Positions 41,456-50,831 of a stretch of DNA of 61,578 nt are shown here, one piece after another. Made by a program: the position numbers and the translations under genes. The stretch is taken from NCBI GenBank assembly GCA_902601865.1, contig CACKOX010000005.1, forward strand, positions 1 through 61,578, read 5' to 3'. This stretch comes from an uncultured Alphaproteobacteria bacterium (lineage in GTDB: Bacteria; Pseudomonadota; Alphaproteobacteria; HIMB59). Under the pieces are notes generated by a model, which was given only the letters and a program-made list of their open reading frames with translations, did no database searches and was not told where the DNA came from. Position 1 is the stretch's first letter, and every line of letters begins with the position of its first letter.

Positions 41456-42606
41456 TCTATATTTTTAAATAATTTCTCAGAATAATTTTTAATATCTTGA
41501 TCCCAAAACACGTCCCTTTTAATTTTTTCAAAATCGGTATCAAAGACACTTGACATAGCAGACGCATAGATTGATCTTGAATCAATTGTGCTATTAAGAT
41601 CTCTCCCTTCAAATAAACTACTTTTTTTCAAACCTGGCCAATCAGTAAATACTTGAGATCTTTTCAATAATCCTCCCGCCATCAGGATAGCACCCCCGTA
41701 ACCATGTTCTGTTCCATTCCCACCATTTTGTTCAATAGTCCTTCCAAATTCTGTTAAAGTTATTATAAGGGTGTTGTTAAAAGACTCTCCCATGTCTTGA
41801 TAAAGATTTTTTACTATTAAATCGATATCTTGTAAGTTATCTGCATGCTCTCCATTTTCATTTCCCTGAGCTGTATGTGTATCAAATCCCTCTAAATCAA
41901 ACACAGCAACTCTTGGACCAAGTGGATCATTCAAAATTTTTGCAGCTCTTTTTGATAAACTATCTAGTGAGTCATTTCCCCCTTGCATAGTTAATGGCCT
42001 GTTTAATATGACATCATAAACATTTCCTAAATCATCTTTTTTGACATCACCATATGCCTCTGTAACTATTTTAATCAAATCTCTATTTGGTAATTGGAGA
42101 TGTGTTGGAAAATAATTATTGTTGTCAATAGCTCCTCTTAACAAAAGGGGCATTGGCAAGCTTAATGCTAAACTTGTTTCATATAAACCTGCTGATTTCA
42201 TCCCTCTACCAAGCCATCCTGTTTTTTCGATATATGGTTTAAGAGCGCCTGTTTCCATCATATTTTGGCCATCAAAATGTGATCTTTTGGTATATGGGAT
42301 ATTTGTAGCATGAACCACTGAAGCTAAGTCCTTGCTCCACAAATCGTAAAATGTTTTTAATTTAGGATGAAGTGAAAAATCACTATTTAAATTTAGTTTT
42401 TTATTCAGGACTAAATCAGATCTGTATTTAGATATCATTTGATCAGAAACAGGAACAGCTGTTAAACCGTCCATTCCTCCCCTTAGACTTATAACGACAA
42501 TGTTTTTTTTAGGATTTTGAATTGACCCATATAGCGGAATGTTAAAATTAGAAAAAAATAATGTGGCCAGACTACCTTTTAAAAAACTCCTTCTAGTACA
42601 GTTCAT
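41452..42606 (-). CDS. DUF1501 protein with Tat signal
   Basis: A 384-residue protein of the DUF1501 (sulfatase-like) family. A twin-arginine leader 'CTRRSFLKGSLATLFFS' (Arg5-Arg6) opens it. 'VVISLRGGMDGLTAVPV' and 'GPRVAVFDLEGFDTHTAQG' are the metal-binding landmarks, and 'LIITLTEFGRTIEQNGGNGTEHG' follows. These proteins resemble alkaline-phosphatase/sulfatase folds and should be exported by TatABC. Function is unknown, but they nearly always sit beside DUF1800, as here with a 4-bp overlap. Confidence 0.88.
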   Translation of the reverse strand: MNCTRRSFLKGSLATLFFSNFNIPLYGSIQNPKKNIVVISLRGGMDGLTAVPVSDQMISKYRSDLVLNKKLNLNSDFSLHPKLKTFYDLWSKDLASVVHATNIPYTKRSHFDGQNMMETGALKPYIEKTGWLGRGMKSAGLYETSLALSLPMPLLLRGAIDNNNYFPTHLQLPNRDLIKIVTEAYGDVKKDDLGNVYDVILNRPLTMQGGNDSLDSLSKRAAKILNDPLGPRVAVFDLEGFDTHTAQGNENGEHADNLQDIDLIVKNLYQDMGESFNNTLIITLTEFGRTIEQNGGNGTEHGYGGAILMAGGLLKRSQVFTDWPGLKKSSLFEGRDLNSTIDSRSIYASAMSSVFDTDFEKIKRDVFWDQDIKNYSEKLFKNID

Positions 42607-44054
42607 GATCTCATTACCTCTGGACTATTAGCAAATAATACAAACTGATCAGAATAGCTTAACGAATTGCTTAATAGTTTTAATAATTTATCTGGTTTAT
42701 CAAAATTATTTAAGACAACTCTCTCAAAAAACTCACTATCGTAGGTAATATTTGTATTGGCTATGCCAGTAAATCTTTTTGCAACTGCTAATCTACGTAT
42801 AATTAATTCTGGTGATAACCATTCACTCTCCAAGTCTGTGTACCCATTTGGTTGTTTTGCCCTGTATATACTATGCCCTAAATCATAAAGCATATTCTTT
42901 AATCTTTTTTGAGATCGATTAGCGTTAAAACCGTTAAATTCAAATCCATCTGGATAATTATCTATATATCTCAAGTCTAGCATTTTAGCATTTTGTAATA
43001 CCCATAGTTCAGGCATGGAGAATTTCTGATGAATTTCACTAAAATCGAAAACAATATCTAATAAAGTTTTATGAATTTCTATAAGATTACCATCATTTTT
43101 ATTCCAAGTTTGGACAATAGGTTCAATCATGTCATTAGTTGGTTCATCGCATATGAAATGTTGACAAAGCTTTCTTGATATATGTTTTATAGTTGAAGGG
43201 TGGTTTGCTAAATCTTTGATTACTATTTTTAGTTCTTTACCCTGATTTACAGTATTAAAATCTTTAATATCATATAATTTTCCTAAAATTTTATACGGTC
43301 CATTCTCATGAAATGAAGATTGAAATTTTATAGGTCCTGCCTCTAAGTCTTTTTTGTTCCACAAATGGGCCCAACCTGTCATTACTTTAGCCATATTTAT
43401 CACGTCTTCTTGACTATAATTCGCATCAGGAGAGACAGTGTGTAATTCTAACAATTCTCTGGCATGATTTTCATTTAGTCCCACTTTTTTATTTTTATTG
43501 TTTATTCTCAAACCTTCTTTTGAATTTGGCCCAATATTTTCAGCATTATCAAGGTGATGTAGCATGCACCAAGAAGTTGTAACTTGATATACTAAATCTT
43601 CGAATGAACCACACATGTTAGGTCTAATAACATCTCTTTGATAGACACCAGTTGAAAAACTAGCAAGAAAATCTTTTTCACTAATAGCAAAAAAATTTGA
43701 CCAAAAATGCCACATTCTCTCAAAAACAGGATTTGTTGACCTTAAAGCAGTATTATGTCTTATGGATAATTCTAATGACTCAAAGAATTTTTCACCTGTT
43801 TTTGCTCTGAGTAAATCTTTTTCTTTTTCATACATAAGGCGATCATTTTTAAATTTTTTCCTAAGTACTTCTCTATCACCATAGACCCATTCTCCATATT
43901 TTTTTCTTTGATCAACTAAACTAGGAAGTTTATAGCTCCATATAAAGTCAGGTACGTTATTAAATTGTTTCTTTGACCAAAATAAAGGATCCTCATTTAT
44001 TTCTTCTTCAGGACCTAAACCAAAAGCAACTTTTCTGAAAAAGTCTTTTTTCAT
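42603..44054 (-). CDS. DUF1800 family protein
   Basis: A 483-residue protein with the family landmarks 'FFSKMWHFWSNFF'-like 'FERMWHFWSNFFAIS', 'GLNENHARELLELHTVSPD', 'SQEDVINMAKVMTGWAH', 'HPSTIKHISRKLCQHFICDEP' and 'PDGFEFN'. It has no obvious signal peptide, so it may leave the cell together with its Tat-exported DUF1501 partner, with which it overlaps by 4 bp. No reaction is known for this family. It follows the PanB-like gene after 1 bp. Confidence 0.87.
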   Translation of the reverse strand: MKKDFFRKVAFGLGPEEEINEDPLFWSKKQFNNVPDFIWSYKLPSLVDQRKKYGEWVYGDREVLRKKFKNDRLMYEKEKDLLRAKTGEKFFESLELSIRHNTALRSTNPVFERMWHFWSNFFAISEKDFLASFSTGVYQRDVIRPNMCGSFEDLVYQVTTSWCMLHHLDNAENIGPNSKEGLRINNKNKKVGLNENHARELLELHTVSPDANYSQEDVINMAKVMTGWAHLWNKKDLEAGPIKFQSSFHENGPYKILGKLYDIKDFNTVNQGKELKIVIKDLANHPSTIKHISRKLCQHFICDEPTNDMIEPIVQTWNKNDGNLIEIHKTLLDIVFDFSEIHQKFSMPELWVLQNAKMLDLRYIDNYPDGFEFNGFNANRSQKRLKNMLYDLGHSIYRAKQPNGYTDLESEWLSPELIIRRLAVAKRFTGIANTNITYDSEFFERVVLNNFDKPDKLLKLLSNSLSYSDQFVLFANSPEVMRS

Positions 44055-44055
44055 C

Positions 44056-44841
44056 TTATTTAATTTTATTTAGAAAATTATTAAACTCTTTTTCTTCCAT
44101 TCTTATCTGATGTTTGTCTTCTGGGTATTTCCCATTATTAACTTCATCGATAAACATTTTAAATCCATTAACTCTTAATTTTTGTAATTCTTTTTCTTTA
44201 GACAGCATATCGACATATTTTTTTGCATGTCTTGGATAATGACCTGTATTAGTTCCAAGTATGTCATTACAAAAAAGATATTGTGTATCACAAACATCCC
44301 CACATCCCATTCCCATCGTAATCATTTTTGTATTTTTTGTAATATAGTCTGCCACTTCAATAGGAACTACCTCGACTTCTACACAAGCAGCACCAGCATT
44401 CTCAAGATCTTTAACCTTTTGACATACTTTTAAAGCTTCTTCTGCTGTTTTCCCAACTGCTCTAAAGTTAGTCCAAGTGGATAGATTGGGTACCAAACCT
44501 ACATGAGAAGTAATGGGTATTCCTTCTTTTGCCATAGCTTCTATAAAATATATGGAATGAGAACAATAAACCGCGTCAGCTCCCATTTCTAATATTTCAA
44601 AACCATATTTTATTGCCTCTTGAGGTGAACTTACTGAACCATGTCTAAGCCCTACAGACAAAAAAGCAGTAGGTGCTACTTTTCTTACTTCTTGAAAATG
44701 ATGGTCTGGTTCACAAGAGATGATTTCTATACCTGCCTGATAAGCTGCTTCTGCTTCTTCAGCGTTATCTATGTGAGTTTGAGGCCACTTTTTTTTTCCT
44801 TTTTGAGTCCATAAATCAAAAACGGTAGTCCTTTTACCCAT
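44056..44841 (-). CDS. PanB-like (ketopantoate hydroxymethyltransferase fold) protein, altered active site
   Basis: A 261-residue TIM-barrel protein of the PanB superfamily: 'SHVGLVPN', 'CVEVEVVPIEVADYI', 'KMITMGMGCGDVCDTQYLFCNDILG' match GHIGLTPQ, ECVP and IGIGAGxxxDGQVLVxxDxLG. Key PanB sites are changed: the metal motif GDSLG is 'CEPDHH', the ADMPFGSY strand is 'LRHGSV', and KLEGG is 'CSHSI'. It is thus probably not pantothenate synthesis but a related aldol or lyase step on another acid. It overlaps the desaturase by 8 bp. Confidence 0.78.
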   Translation of the reverse strand: MGKRTTVFDLWTQKGKKKWPQTHIDNAEEAEAAYQAGIEIISCEPDHHFQEVRKVAPTAFLSVGLRHGSVSSPQEAIKYGFEILEMGADAVYCSHSIYFIEAMAKEGIPITSHVGLVPNLSTWTNFRAVGKTAEEALKVCQKVKDLENAGAACVEVEVVPIEVADYITKNTKMITMGMGCGDVCDTQYLFCNDILGTNTGHYPRHAKKYVDMLSKEKELQKLRVNGFKMFIDEVNNGKYPEDKHQIRMEEKEFNNFLNKIK

Positions 44842-45826
44842 TTGAATTTGATGGGACTGGAACCTCTAGAACATAATCAGGATCTTTTGCTTGTTTCATT
44901 ATAGTAGGAATGATCTCAGAATAAGCTCCCCAAAGTCCTTTTTTAGCCGGAGGCATTTGTTCCTTAATTAAATTATGGAGTTTTGGTAGATTATGAGATG
45001 GTACGGTTGGGAACATATGATGCTCTATATGATATTCCATTTGCCAATATAAAAAGCTAAAAATTGGGTTTAAATGCATGGTACGTGTGCTGTATCTGTG
45101 ATCTTTAATATTATCTTTCAAACCAGTGTGCTGTGTTAGACCAAACAATCTTTTAAGTGTTATTCCATAAAAGTTCGGTAATAGTAAATAAAGAGCAGGT
45201 AACCAAGACTGAAAAATAATAGATATAATTATTATAGATGCCCATATCCCTACATGTAGTCTGGATGAATTAATACACTTTTGCTGTTCTCTTTCAGGTA
45301 TCACTTGTTGCATCACCTCAGTTTTTATCCCCAAAGCATGTAATATAGTTTCATATTGAGTTGTTTTTTTAAAATTTAACAAATCAAGAAAAGGAACAAA
45401 CAAACTAAAAAAATAAAAAATATCAGCTGGTTTTCTTATAGCTATTTCAAAATCTAAGGGATCATCAAAATAAGTGTAACCATGATGGCGAAAGTGAGAC
45501 CATCTCCATCTTACAGGTTCAAAACCATTCATGTAACTTCCTATCTGATAAAAAAAGTTATTCCAGTAGTTAGTTTTAAATGCAGTTTTATGACCAGTCT
45601 CATGCCATATTGGATCAGCACAATTCCAAATATTACCATAGATTAAAAAAAATAATAAAGACCACCATGTACCCCAAGTTATATAAGCTAATAAACCAAA
45701 AAAAAATAATGACCCAAAGAATATAGCCATGTGTTTAAAACCCTCATAGTCTGATTTTTTTAGAAGTTTTACAAAATCTTCTTTATTAACTTCACAGTGA
45801 TACCATTTATCCAAATCAACTTTCAT
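44834..45826 (-). CDS. membrane fatty acid desaturase
   Basis: A 330-residue di-iron membrane enzyme. The three His boxes are 'WHETGHKTAF', 'WSHFRHHGYTYF' and 'EYHIEHHMFPTVPSHNL'. Hydrophobic helices lie around residues 30-65 and 190-220. It inserts double bonds or hydroxyls into acyl chains in the inner membrane. It heads a minus-strand operon with the PanB-like, DUF1800 and DUF1501 genes. A Rieske oxygenase gene nearby might serve the same product. Confidence 0.9.
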   Translation of the reverse strand: MKVDLDKWYHCEVNKEDFVKLLKKSDYEGFKHMAIFFGSLFFFGLLAYITWGTWWSLLFFLIYGNIWNCADPIWHETGHKTAFKTNYWNNFFYQIGSYMNGFEPVRWRWSHFRHHGYTYFDDPLDFEIAIRKPADIFYFFSLFVPFLDLLNFKKTTQYETILHALGIKTEVMQQVIPEREQQKCINSSRLHVGIWASIIIISIIFQSWLPALYLLLPNFYGITLKRLFGLTQHTGLKDNIKDHRYSTRTMHLNPIFSFLYWQMEYHIEHHMFPTVPSHNLPKLHNLIKEQMPPAKKGLWGAYSEIIPTIMKQAKDPDYVLEVPVPSNSNG

Positions 45827-45864
45827 AGTGAGAAATTATCATAATAGAAAAAAAAAATAAATAT

Positions 45865-46287
45865 CTAGGCAAATGAGCCAATTGCCCCAGCTATAGCTAA
45901 TACCAAGCCAACTCTTGAAATAGTTGCAGAATATTTCAGATATGACTGATTTGGCGATGATTTTTTTTGTGATGAATTGTATAAATGAAAGTTAATAAAA
46001 GTCACAGATATCAACACAAGCGTTGCACCAAAAAGCTTCATATGAAATGTCCATCCAAGAGCAAAAGAGCCATATATGTAAATGACTAAAATTACACCTG
46101 TAACCCACATTGTAAGGATAGCCAAAAGTGATAAAAAAGCCAAAATTTTAAAACCTTTTGATAAATGAGGTTCAGGAACTTTTCCTTCTTTCTTATATAT
46201 AGATTGAATAACAGCACTACCTATGCCCCCGCCACCTGCTACAAAAAGAGATATTAAATGAAGAAATTTACATACAAATAAAAACAT
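45865..46287 (-). CDS. small four-helix membrane protein, unknown function
   Basis: A 140-residue protein with about four hydrophobic helices: 'FVCKFLHLISLFVAGGGGIG', 'ILAFLSLLAILTMWVTGVIL', 'MKLFGATLVLISVTFI' and 'VGLVLAIAGAIGSFA'. The first helix contains a His ('KFLHLIS') and the second region a conserved-looking Trp. This pattern recalls small haem- or copper-related membrane proteins (CopD/DUF2269-like) but is not strong enough to name. It lies 38 bp upstream of the desaturase on the same strand and may supply electrons; that is a guess. Confidence 0.6.
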   Translation of the reverse strand: MFLFVCKFLHLISLFVAGGGGIGSAVIQSIYKKEGKVPEPHLSKGFKILAFLSLLAILTMWVTGVILVIYIYGSFALGWTFHMKLFGATLVLISVTFINFHLYNSSQKKSSPNQSYLKYSATISRVGLVLAIAGAIGSFA

Positions 46288-46341
46288 ATAAAAATGATAT
46301 CTTAAATAATCAGTATTTACTTAATATAATTATATTAATTT

Positions 46342-47481
46342 ATGACGAGCAATTCTTTAAAAAAACCATCCAAATCATTACCCTTTGATTGGTATTATAA
46401 TTCTAGGATTTATAATAAAGAGATAGAGACGATTTTCAATGAAGAGTGGTTATATGTTTGCCATGTTAATACAATTAAAAGCAAACATTATAGAACTCTT
46501 CAAGTAGATAATAAAAATATAGTCATAATAAAAAATAACAATAATGAAATATCAGTTTTCTTTAATACATGTATGCACAGAGGCTCACAAATATTTACAG
46601 AAGAGCAGGGGAAACTTAATTCACCTGTTATTGTTTGCCCATATCATCAATGGTCGTACAAAAGTGATAATGGGGAATTAATAAATACCACTTCAATTAA
46701 ATATAATTCTTTTGACAAAAAAAAATACAATCTCAAACAAGTCAATTACTATGTCTGGAAGGGATTAATCTTTATTAATTTTAAAAATAACAAAAAATTT
46801 AAATTAAAATCTGTTTTTCAATATTATGACACTGCAATTGAAAAAGTTAATTTAGAAAACTTTGTCAGTGGGCATATATGGAAAAAAACTGTCCAATGTA
46901 ATTGGAAAATATATTGGGAAAATTATAGTGAGTGTTTGCACTGTCCTAATATTCACCCTGAATTATCAGAACTTGTGCCATTATACAAAAGAAGGTTAGT
47001 GGATATTAAAGATCATCCAGAATGGAACGTTTTAAAAGAAAATAATCAATCTGAGATGTACCATGGCGGTCTCAAAAAAGGTTCAGAAACATGGTCCTAC
47101 AATGGTAGTGCTCAGGGACATATTATGAAAGAATTAAAATCAGACCTTGAGACCAGAGGCCAAATTTTTATTTCAACTTGGCCATCAATGTTTCTTGGTA
47201 TTTATGGTGACCATATTCGTATCGTAAGGTTAATATCTAAAGGACCTGAGCAAATGGAATTAACAGTTGAGTGGCTATTTGAAGAAAATACATTGAAAGA
47301 TCCAAAATATGATAAAACCAACGTAGTCGATTTTGCTATTTTGGTAATGGAACAAGATGCATCAATTTCTGAGGTTAACCAGCGTGGTTTATATAATCTT
47401 CAAAATAGTCAGGGTGTTTTAATGCCAGAGGAATACATGATAAGAGATTTTCAAAAATATATTAGAAGTAAAGTAAAATAG
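46342..47481 (+). CDS. Rieske non-haem iron oxygenase, alpha subunit-like
   Basis: A 379-residue ring-hydroxylating-type oxygenase. The Rieske cluster ligands are in 'FNTCMHRGSQ' and 'VCPYHQWSYKSDNG' (CxH and CxxH). The mononuclear iron site begins with 'ENYSECLHCPNIHPEL', and a late Asp is in 'MEQDASISEVNQRG'. These enzymes hydroxylate or demethylate aromatic or quaternary ammonium compounds. No reductase is next to it. It is divergent from the small membrane protein with a 54-bp spacer. Confidence 0.9.
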   Translation: MTSNSLKKPSKSLPFDWYYNSRIYNKEIETIFNEEWLYVCHVNTIKSKHYRTLQVDNKNIVIIKNNNNEISVFFNTCMHRGSQIFTEEQGKLNSPVIVCPYHQWSYKSDNGELINTTSIKYNSFDKKKYNLKQVNYYVWKGLIFINFKNNKKFKLKSVFQYYDTAIEKVNLENFVSGHIWKKTVQCNWKIYWENYSECLHCPNIHPELSELVPLYKRRLVDIKDHPEWNVLKENNQSEMYHGGLKKGSETWSYNGSAQGHIMKELKSDLETRGQIFISTWPSMFLGIYGDHIRIVRLISKGPEQMELTVEWLFEENTLKDPKYDKTNVVDFAILVMEQDASISEVNQRGLYNLQNSQGVLMPEEYMIRDFQKYIRSKVK

Positions 47482-47567
47482 ATTTTACTAAATAATTTGA
47501 ATTCAACAAATCTGAGGCGATTATGATCTATGAAAAACAGTTAATTTTGTTATAAATCAATTTTATC

Positions 47568-48230
47568 ATGAATTTTGAACAAGCAAGATCAAACATGGTT
47601 CTTAATCAACTAAGAGCTAATCGTATCAGAAATTCATCACTAATTGAAAAAATTGAATTATTTCCGAGAGAGAGTTTATATCCTAAGGAATGGAAACATC
47701 TTGCATATTCAGATAAAATTTTATTTTTAGATGATGGCCGTTTTATTCTGCCTCCCTTAACGTCATTTCACTTAGTTCAGGCCTTAGGAGAGATTAATAA
47801 TGATAACATATTAGAAATTGGATCTGGATTTGGAACATCTACATCAATTATGAGTCAATTTTCCTCTAATATTGACTGCGTAGAGACCTCCAAACAAATG
47901 ACACAGGTGTTTAAAGACAGTATGGAAGATGTTTTATTCAATGCATCTCTATTAGATTTATCTATCGAAGAATTTTTTAATAATAAAAAAATAAAAATTC
48001 AGAAGTACCAAAAGATTATTATTAATGGCTCATTAGATGAGGAACCTTTAGATATTATTAAAAATGCATCTGATAATACAGAAATAGTTTGTATTATTGA
48101 CAATAAAAATTTTAAACACAAAATAGTGAAGTATGTAAAAGTAGATGGCAACTCAAATAGATTTATTATAGACGAAGCATCATCCTCCTATATTTTTAAA
48201 TATGTTCAATCTGAACCATTTGTTTTTTAG
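47568..48230 (+). CDS. pcm: protein-L-isoaspartate O-methyltransferase-like protein
   Basis: A 220-residue methyltransferase of the alphaproteobacterial Pcm group. It starts with 'NFEQARSNMVLNQLRANRI', has 'DDGRFILPPLTSFHLVQAL' as the substrate loop and 'NILEIGSGFGTSTSIMSQ' as the SAM loop. The family repairs isoaspartate in aged proteins, although this subgroup is diverged and its activity is less certain. valS follows after 3 bp. In many Alphaproteobacteria a tolC gene and popZ lie between the two; they are missing here. Confidence 0.8.
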   Translation: MNFEQARSNMVLNQLRANRIRNSSLIEKIELFPRESLYPKEWKHLAYSDKILFLDDGRFILPPLTSFHLVQALGEINNDNILEIGSGFGTSTSIMSQFSSNIDCVETSKQMTQVFKDSMEDVLFNASLLDLSIEEFFNNKKIKIQKYQKIIINGSLDEEPLDIIKNASDNTEIVCIIDNKNFKHKIVKYVKVDGNSNRFIIDEASSSYIFKYVQSEPFVF

Positions 48231-48233
48231 CAA

Positions 48234-50831
48234 ATGGATGATTTTCAAAATAAAAAAGAATATGAAAATGAAATTTACCAACTGTGGTTAGAAAAAGAGT
48301 GTTTCAAACCTAAATACAATTTTGATAAAAATTTTTCTATCTGTATACCACCACCAAATGTCACTGGTTCTTTACACATGGGGCATGCCTTAAATAACAC
48401 AATTCAAGATATATTAACCAGATATCATCGGATGAATGGTTTTAATACTTTATGGCAACCGGGCACAGATCACGCAGGTATAGCTACCCAAATGGTCGTT
48501 GAAAGAAATTTAGCTGAGAAAAATATTTATCGAAAAGATTTATCACGAAATGAATTCATTAAAAAAATATGGGATTGGAAAGAATATTCAGGCTCTACTA
48601 TTATCAACCAATTAAAAAGATTAGGAAGTTCATGTGATTGGTCAAGAGAAAGATTTACAATGGATGATGGATTATCCTCTGCTGTTAGAAAAGTCTTTGT
48701 ATCATTGTATAATGAAGGTTTAATTTACAAAGATCAAGCCCTTGTAAATTGGGATACTAAATTCAAAACTGCTATTTCAGATTTAGAGGTTGTGCCTACT
48801 GATGTTAGTACTCAAATTTATTATATAAGGTATCCCTGTTCTAACTCGAAAACCATAACTGTAGCTACTGTAAGACCAGAAACTATATTTGGTGATGTTG
48901 CCATTGCAGTGAATCCTAAAGACAGTAGGTACATCTCATTAAAAAATGAAACCTTTACAATTCCTTTAACATCAAGATCAATCCCACTCATACTTGATGA
49001 ATATTCTGATCCTGATATGGGAAGTGGTGCAGTAAAAATTACCCCTGCTCATGATTTTAATGACTTTGAAATTGGTAAAAGGCACAATTTAGAGTCATTA
49101 AATATTCTAAATGACGATGGGTCATTAAATGAAAATTGCCCAAAAGAATTTCAAGGAGTAGATCGATTTGAGGCTAGAAAAAAAGTTGTTCGTCTATTAA
49201 AAGAAAAAGGCTTCATAGAAAAAATTGAAGATTATAAAACTACAATACCTTATGGTGATCGCTCAAATACAATTGTAGAACCTTATTTAACCCATCAATG
49301 GTTTTGTAATGCTGAAGAATTAGCAAAGCAGGCAATGAAAGTTGTAAAAGATGGTGATACCAAATTTTTTCCATCAAATTGGGAGAAGACTTATTTCCAA
49401 TGGATGGAAAATATAAGACCATGGTGCATTTCTCGGCAAATATGGTGGGGTCATCAAATACCTGTGTGGTATGGTCCAGATGGTAAAGAATTTTGTGCAG
49501 AGACAGAGGAAGAGGCTAAAAATTTAGCTATAGATTTCTACAAGGCAGATAAAATTATTCTAAAAAGAGACCAAGATGTCTTAGATACATGGTTTTCTTC
49601 AGCTCTCTGGCCTTTTTCTACATTGGGTTGGCCCAATAAAGAACAAACCTTAGATACGTTTTACCCTAACTCTGTCTTGGTTACAGGTTTTGATATTATC
49701 TTTTTCTGGGTTGCGCGCATGATGATGATGGGAAACAAATTTATGTCAGAAACGCCTTTTAAAACTGTTTATGTCCATGCCCTTGTCCGGGATGAAAAAG
49801 GGCAAAAAATGTCTAAATCAAAAGGTAATGTAATAGATCCTTTAGAAATAATCGATAAGTATGGAGCTGATACACTTCGTTTTACCTTGACATCATTAAA
49901 TACTCCTGGAAGAGACGTAAGATTAAGTGAGCAACGTATTGCAGGTTATAGAAATTTTGTCACTAAAATTACAAATGCATATAAATTTGCTGAATTTAAA
50001 GAAATTTATCCTCTAACATTTAAGGACAATATTAATCCAGAACATATATTTAATCTTTGGATCATCAATGAATTTCAAGATTTATATAAAAAAGTACAAG
50101 AAAATTATAAAAAATATTATTTTCATGAAGTGGCTAACCAATTATATCATTTTACATGGCATACTTTTTGCGACTGGTATATTGAATTATCTAAAAATTT
50201 ATTAGATGACAATCAATATGCCAATGAAACTAAATTTACTTTTCATTTGATATTTAATTCTTTACTGCAACTTTTACACCCGGTCATTCCATTTATAACT
50301 GAAAAGTTGTGGGGTAAAAATAACAAAGATATTTTAATGAATCATCAATGGGACTATATTGATTTAAAGATTGATAGTGAATATGTATCTAAAACAAAAT
50401 TATTTATCGACTTCATAGAAGAGTACAGATCAATTGAAAAACTTTTTGAAATAAAAAAAGAAGATGATGTAAAAATTTTTTCTAAAAATCAATCGATCCA
50501 ATTAATATTATTTGATAACAAAGAAACCTTTGAATTTTTAACAAGAAAAAAACTTTCTACTTCGCAAAATGAAAATAGTGTTACATTACCTTTTAAGGAG
50601 TTTGATTTTGAAATTTCTACAAATCAAATAGATAAATCTAAAATTAAAGTAAAACTTAATGATAATAAAAATTCTTTAGAAAAAGAAAAAAATACAATTG
50701 ATAAAAACTTATCTAATGAAAATTTTGTATCTAGAGCTCCTAAGCAATTAATCGACCAAAATACAGAAAGACAGGGATCAATAAATATGGAATTGTCTAA
50801 AATTGATAGTATATTAAAAAACATTCAATAA
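48234..50831 (+). CDS. valS: valyl-tRNA synthetase
   Basis: An 865-residue class Ia synthetase. 'PPPNVTGSLHMGHALN' carries the HIGH motif (HMGH, 48-51) and 'DEKGQKMSKSKGNVID' the KMSKS motif. The editing domain shows 'TVRPETIFGDVAIAVNPKD' and 'GSGAVKITPAHDFNDFE', and the end has the ValRS tail helices ('FVSRAPKQLIDQ'). It charges tRNA-Val. The start is 3 bp after pcm and the stop overlaps the ilvD start by one base. Confidence 0.97.
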   Translation: MDDFQNKKEYENEIYQLWLEKECFKPKYNFDKNFSICIPPPNVTGSLHMGHALNNTIQDILTRYHRMNGFNTLWQPGTDHAGIATQMVVERNLAEKNIYRKDLSRNEFIKKIWDWKEYSGSTIINQLKRLGSSCDWSRERFTMDDGLSSAVRKVFVSLYNEGLIYKDQALVNWDTKFKTAISDLEVVPTDVSTQIYYIRYPCSNSKTITVATVRPETIFGDVAIAVNPKDSRYISLKNETFTIPLTSRSIPLILDEYSDPDMGSGAVKITPAHDFNDFEIGKRHNLESLNILNDDGSLNENCPKEFQGVDRFEARKKVVRLLKEKGFIEKIEDYKTTIPYGDRSNTIVEPYLTHQWFCNAEELAKQAMKVVKDGDTKFFPSNWEKTYFQWMENIRPWCISRQIWWGHQIPVWYGPDGKEFCAETEEEAKNLAIDFYKADKIILKRDQDVLDTWFSSALWPFSTLGWPNKEQTLDTFYPNSVLVTGFDIIFFWVARMMMMGNKFMSETPFKTVYVHALVRDEKGQKMSKSKGNVIDPLEIIDKYGADTLRFTLTSLNTPGRDVRLSEQRIAGYRNFVTKITNAYKFAEFKEIYPLTFKDNINPEHIFNLWIINEFQDLYKKVQENYKKYYFHEVANQLYHFTWHTFCDWYIELSKNLLDDNQYANETKFTFHLIFNSLLQLLHPVIPFITEKLWGKNNKDILMNHQWDYIDLKIDSEYVSKTKLFIDFIEEYRSIEKLFEIKKEDDVKIFSKNQSIQLILFDNKETFEFLTRKKLSTSQNENSVTLPFKEFDFEISTNQIDKSKIKVKLNDNKNSLEKEKNTIDKNLSNENFVSRAPKQLIDQNTERQGSINMELSKIDSILKNIQ

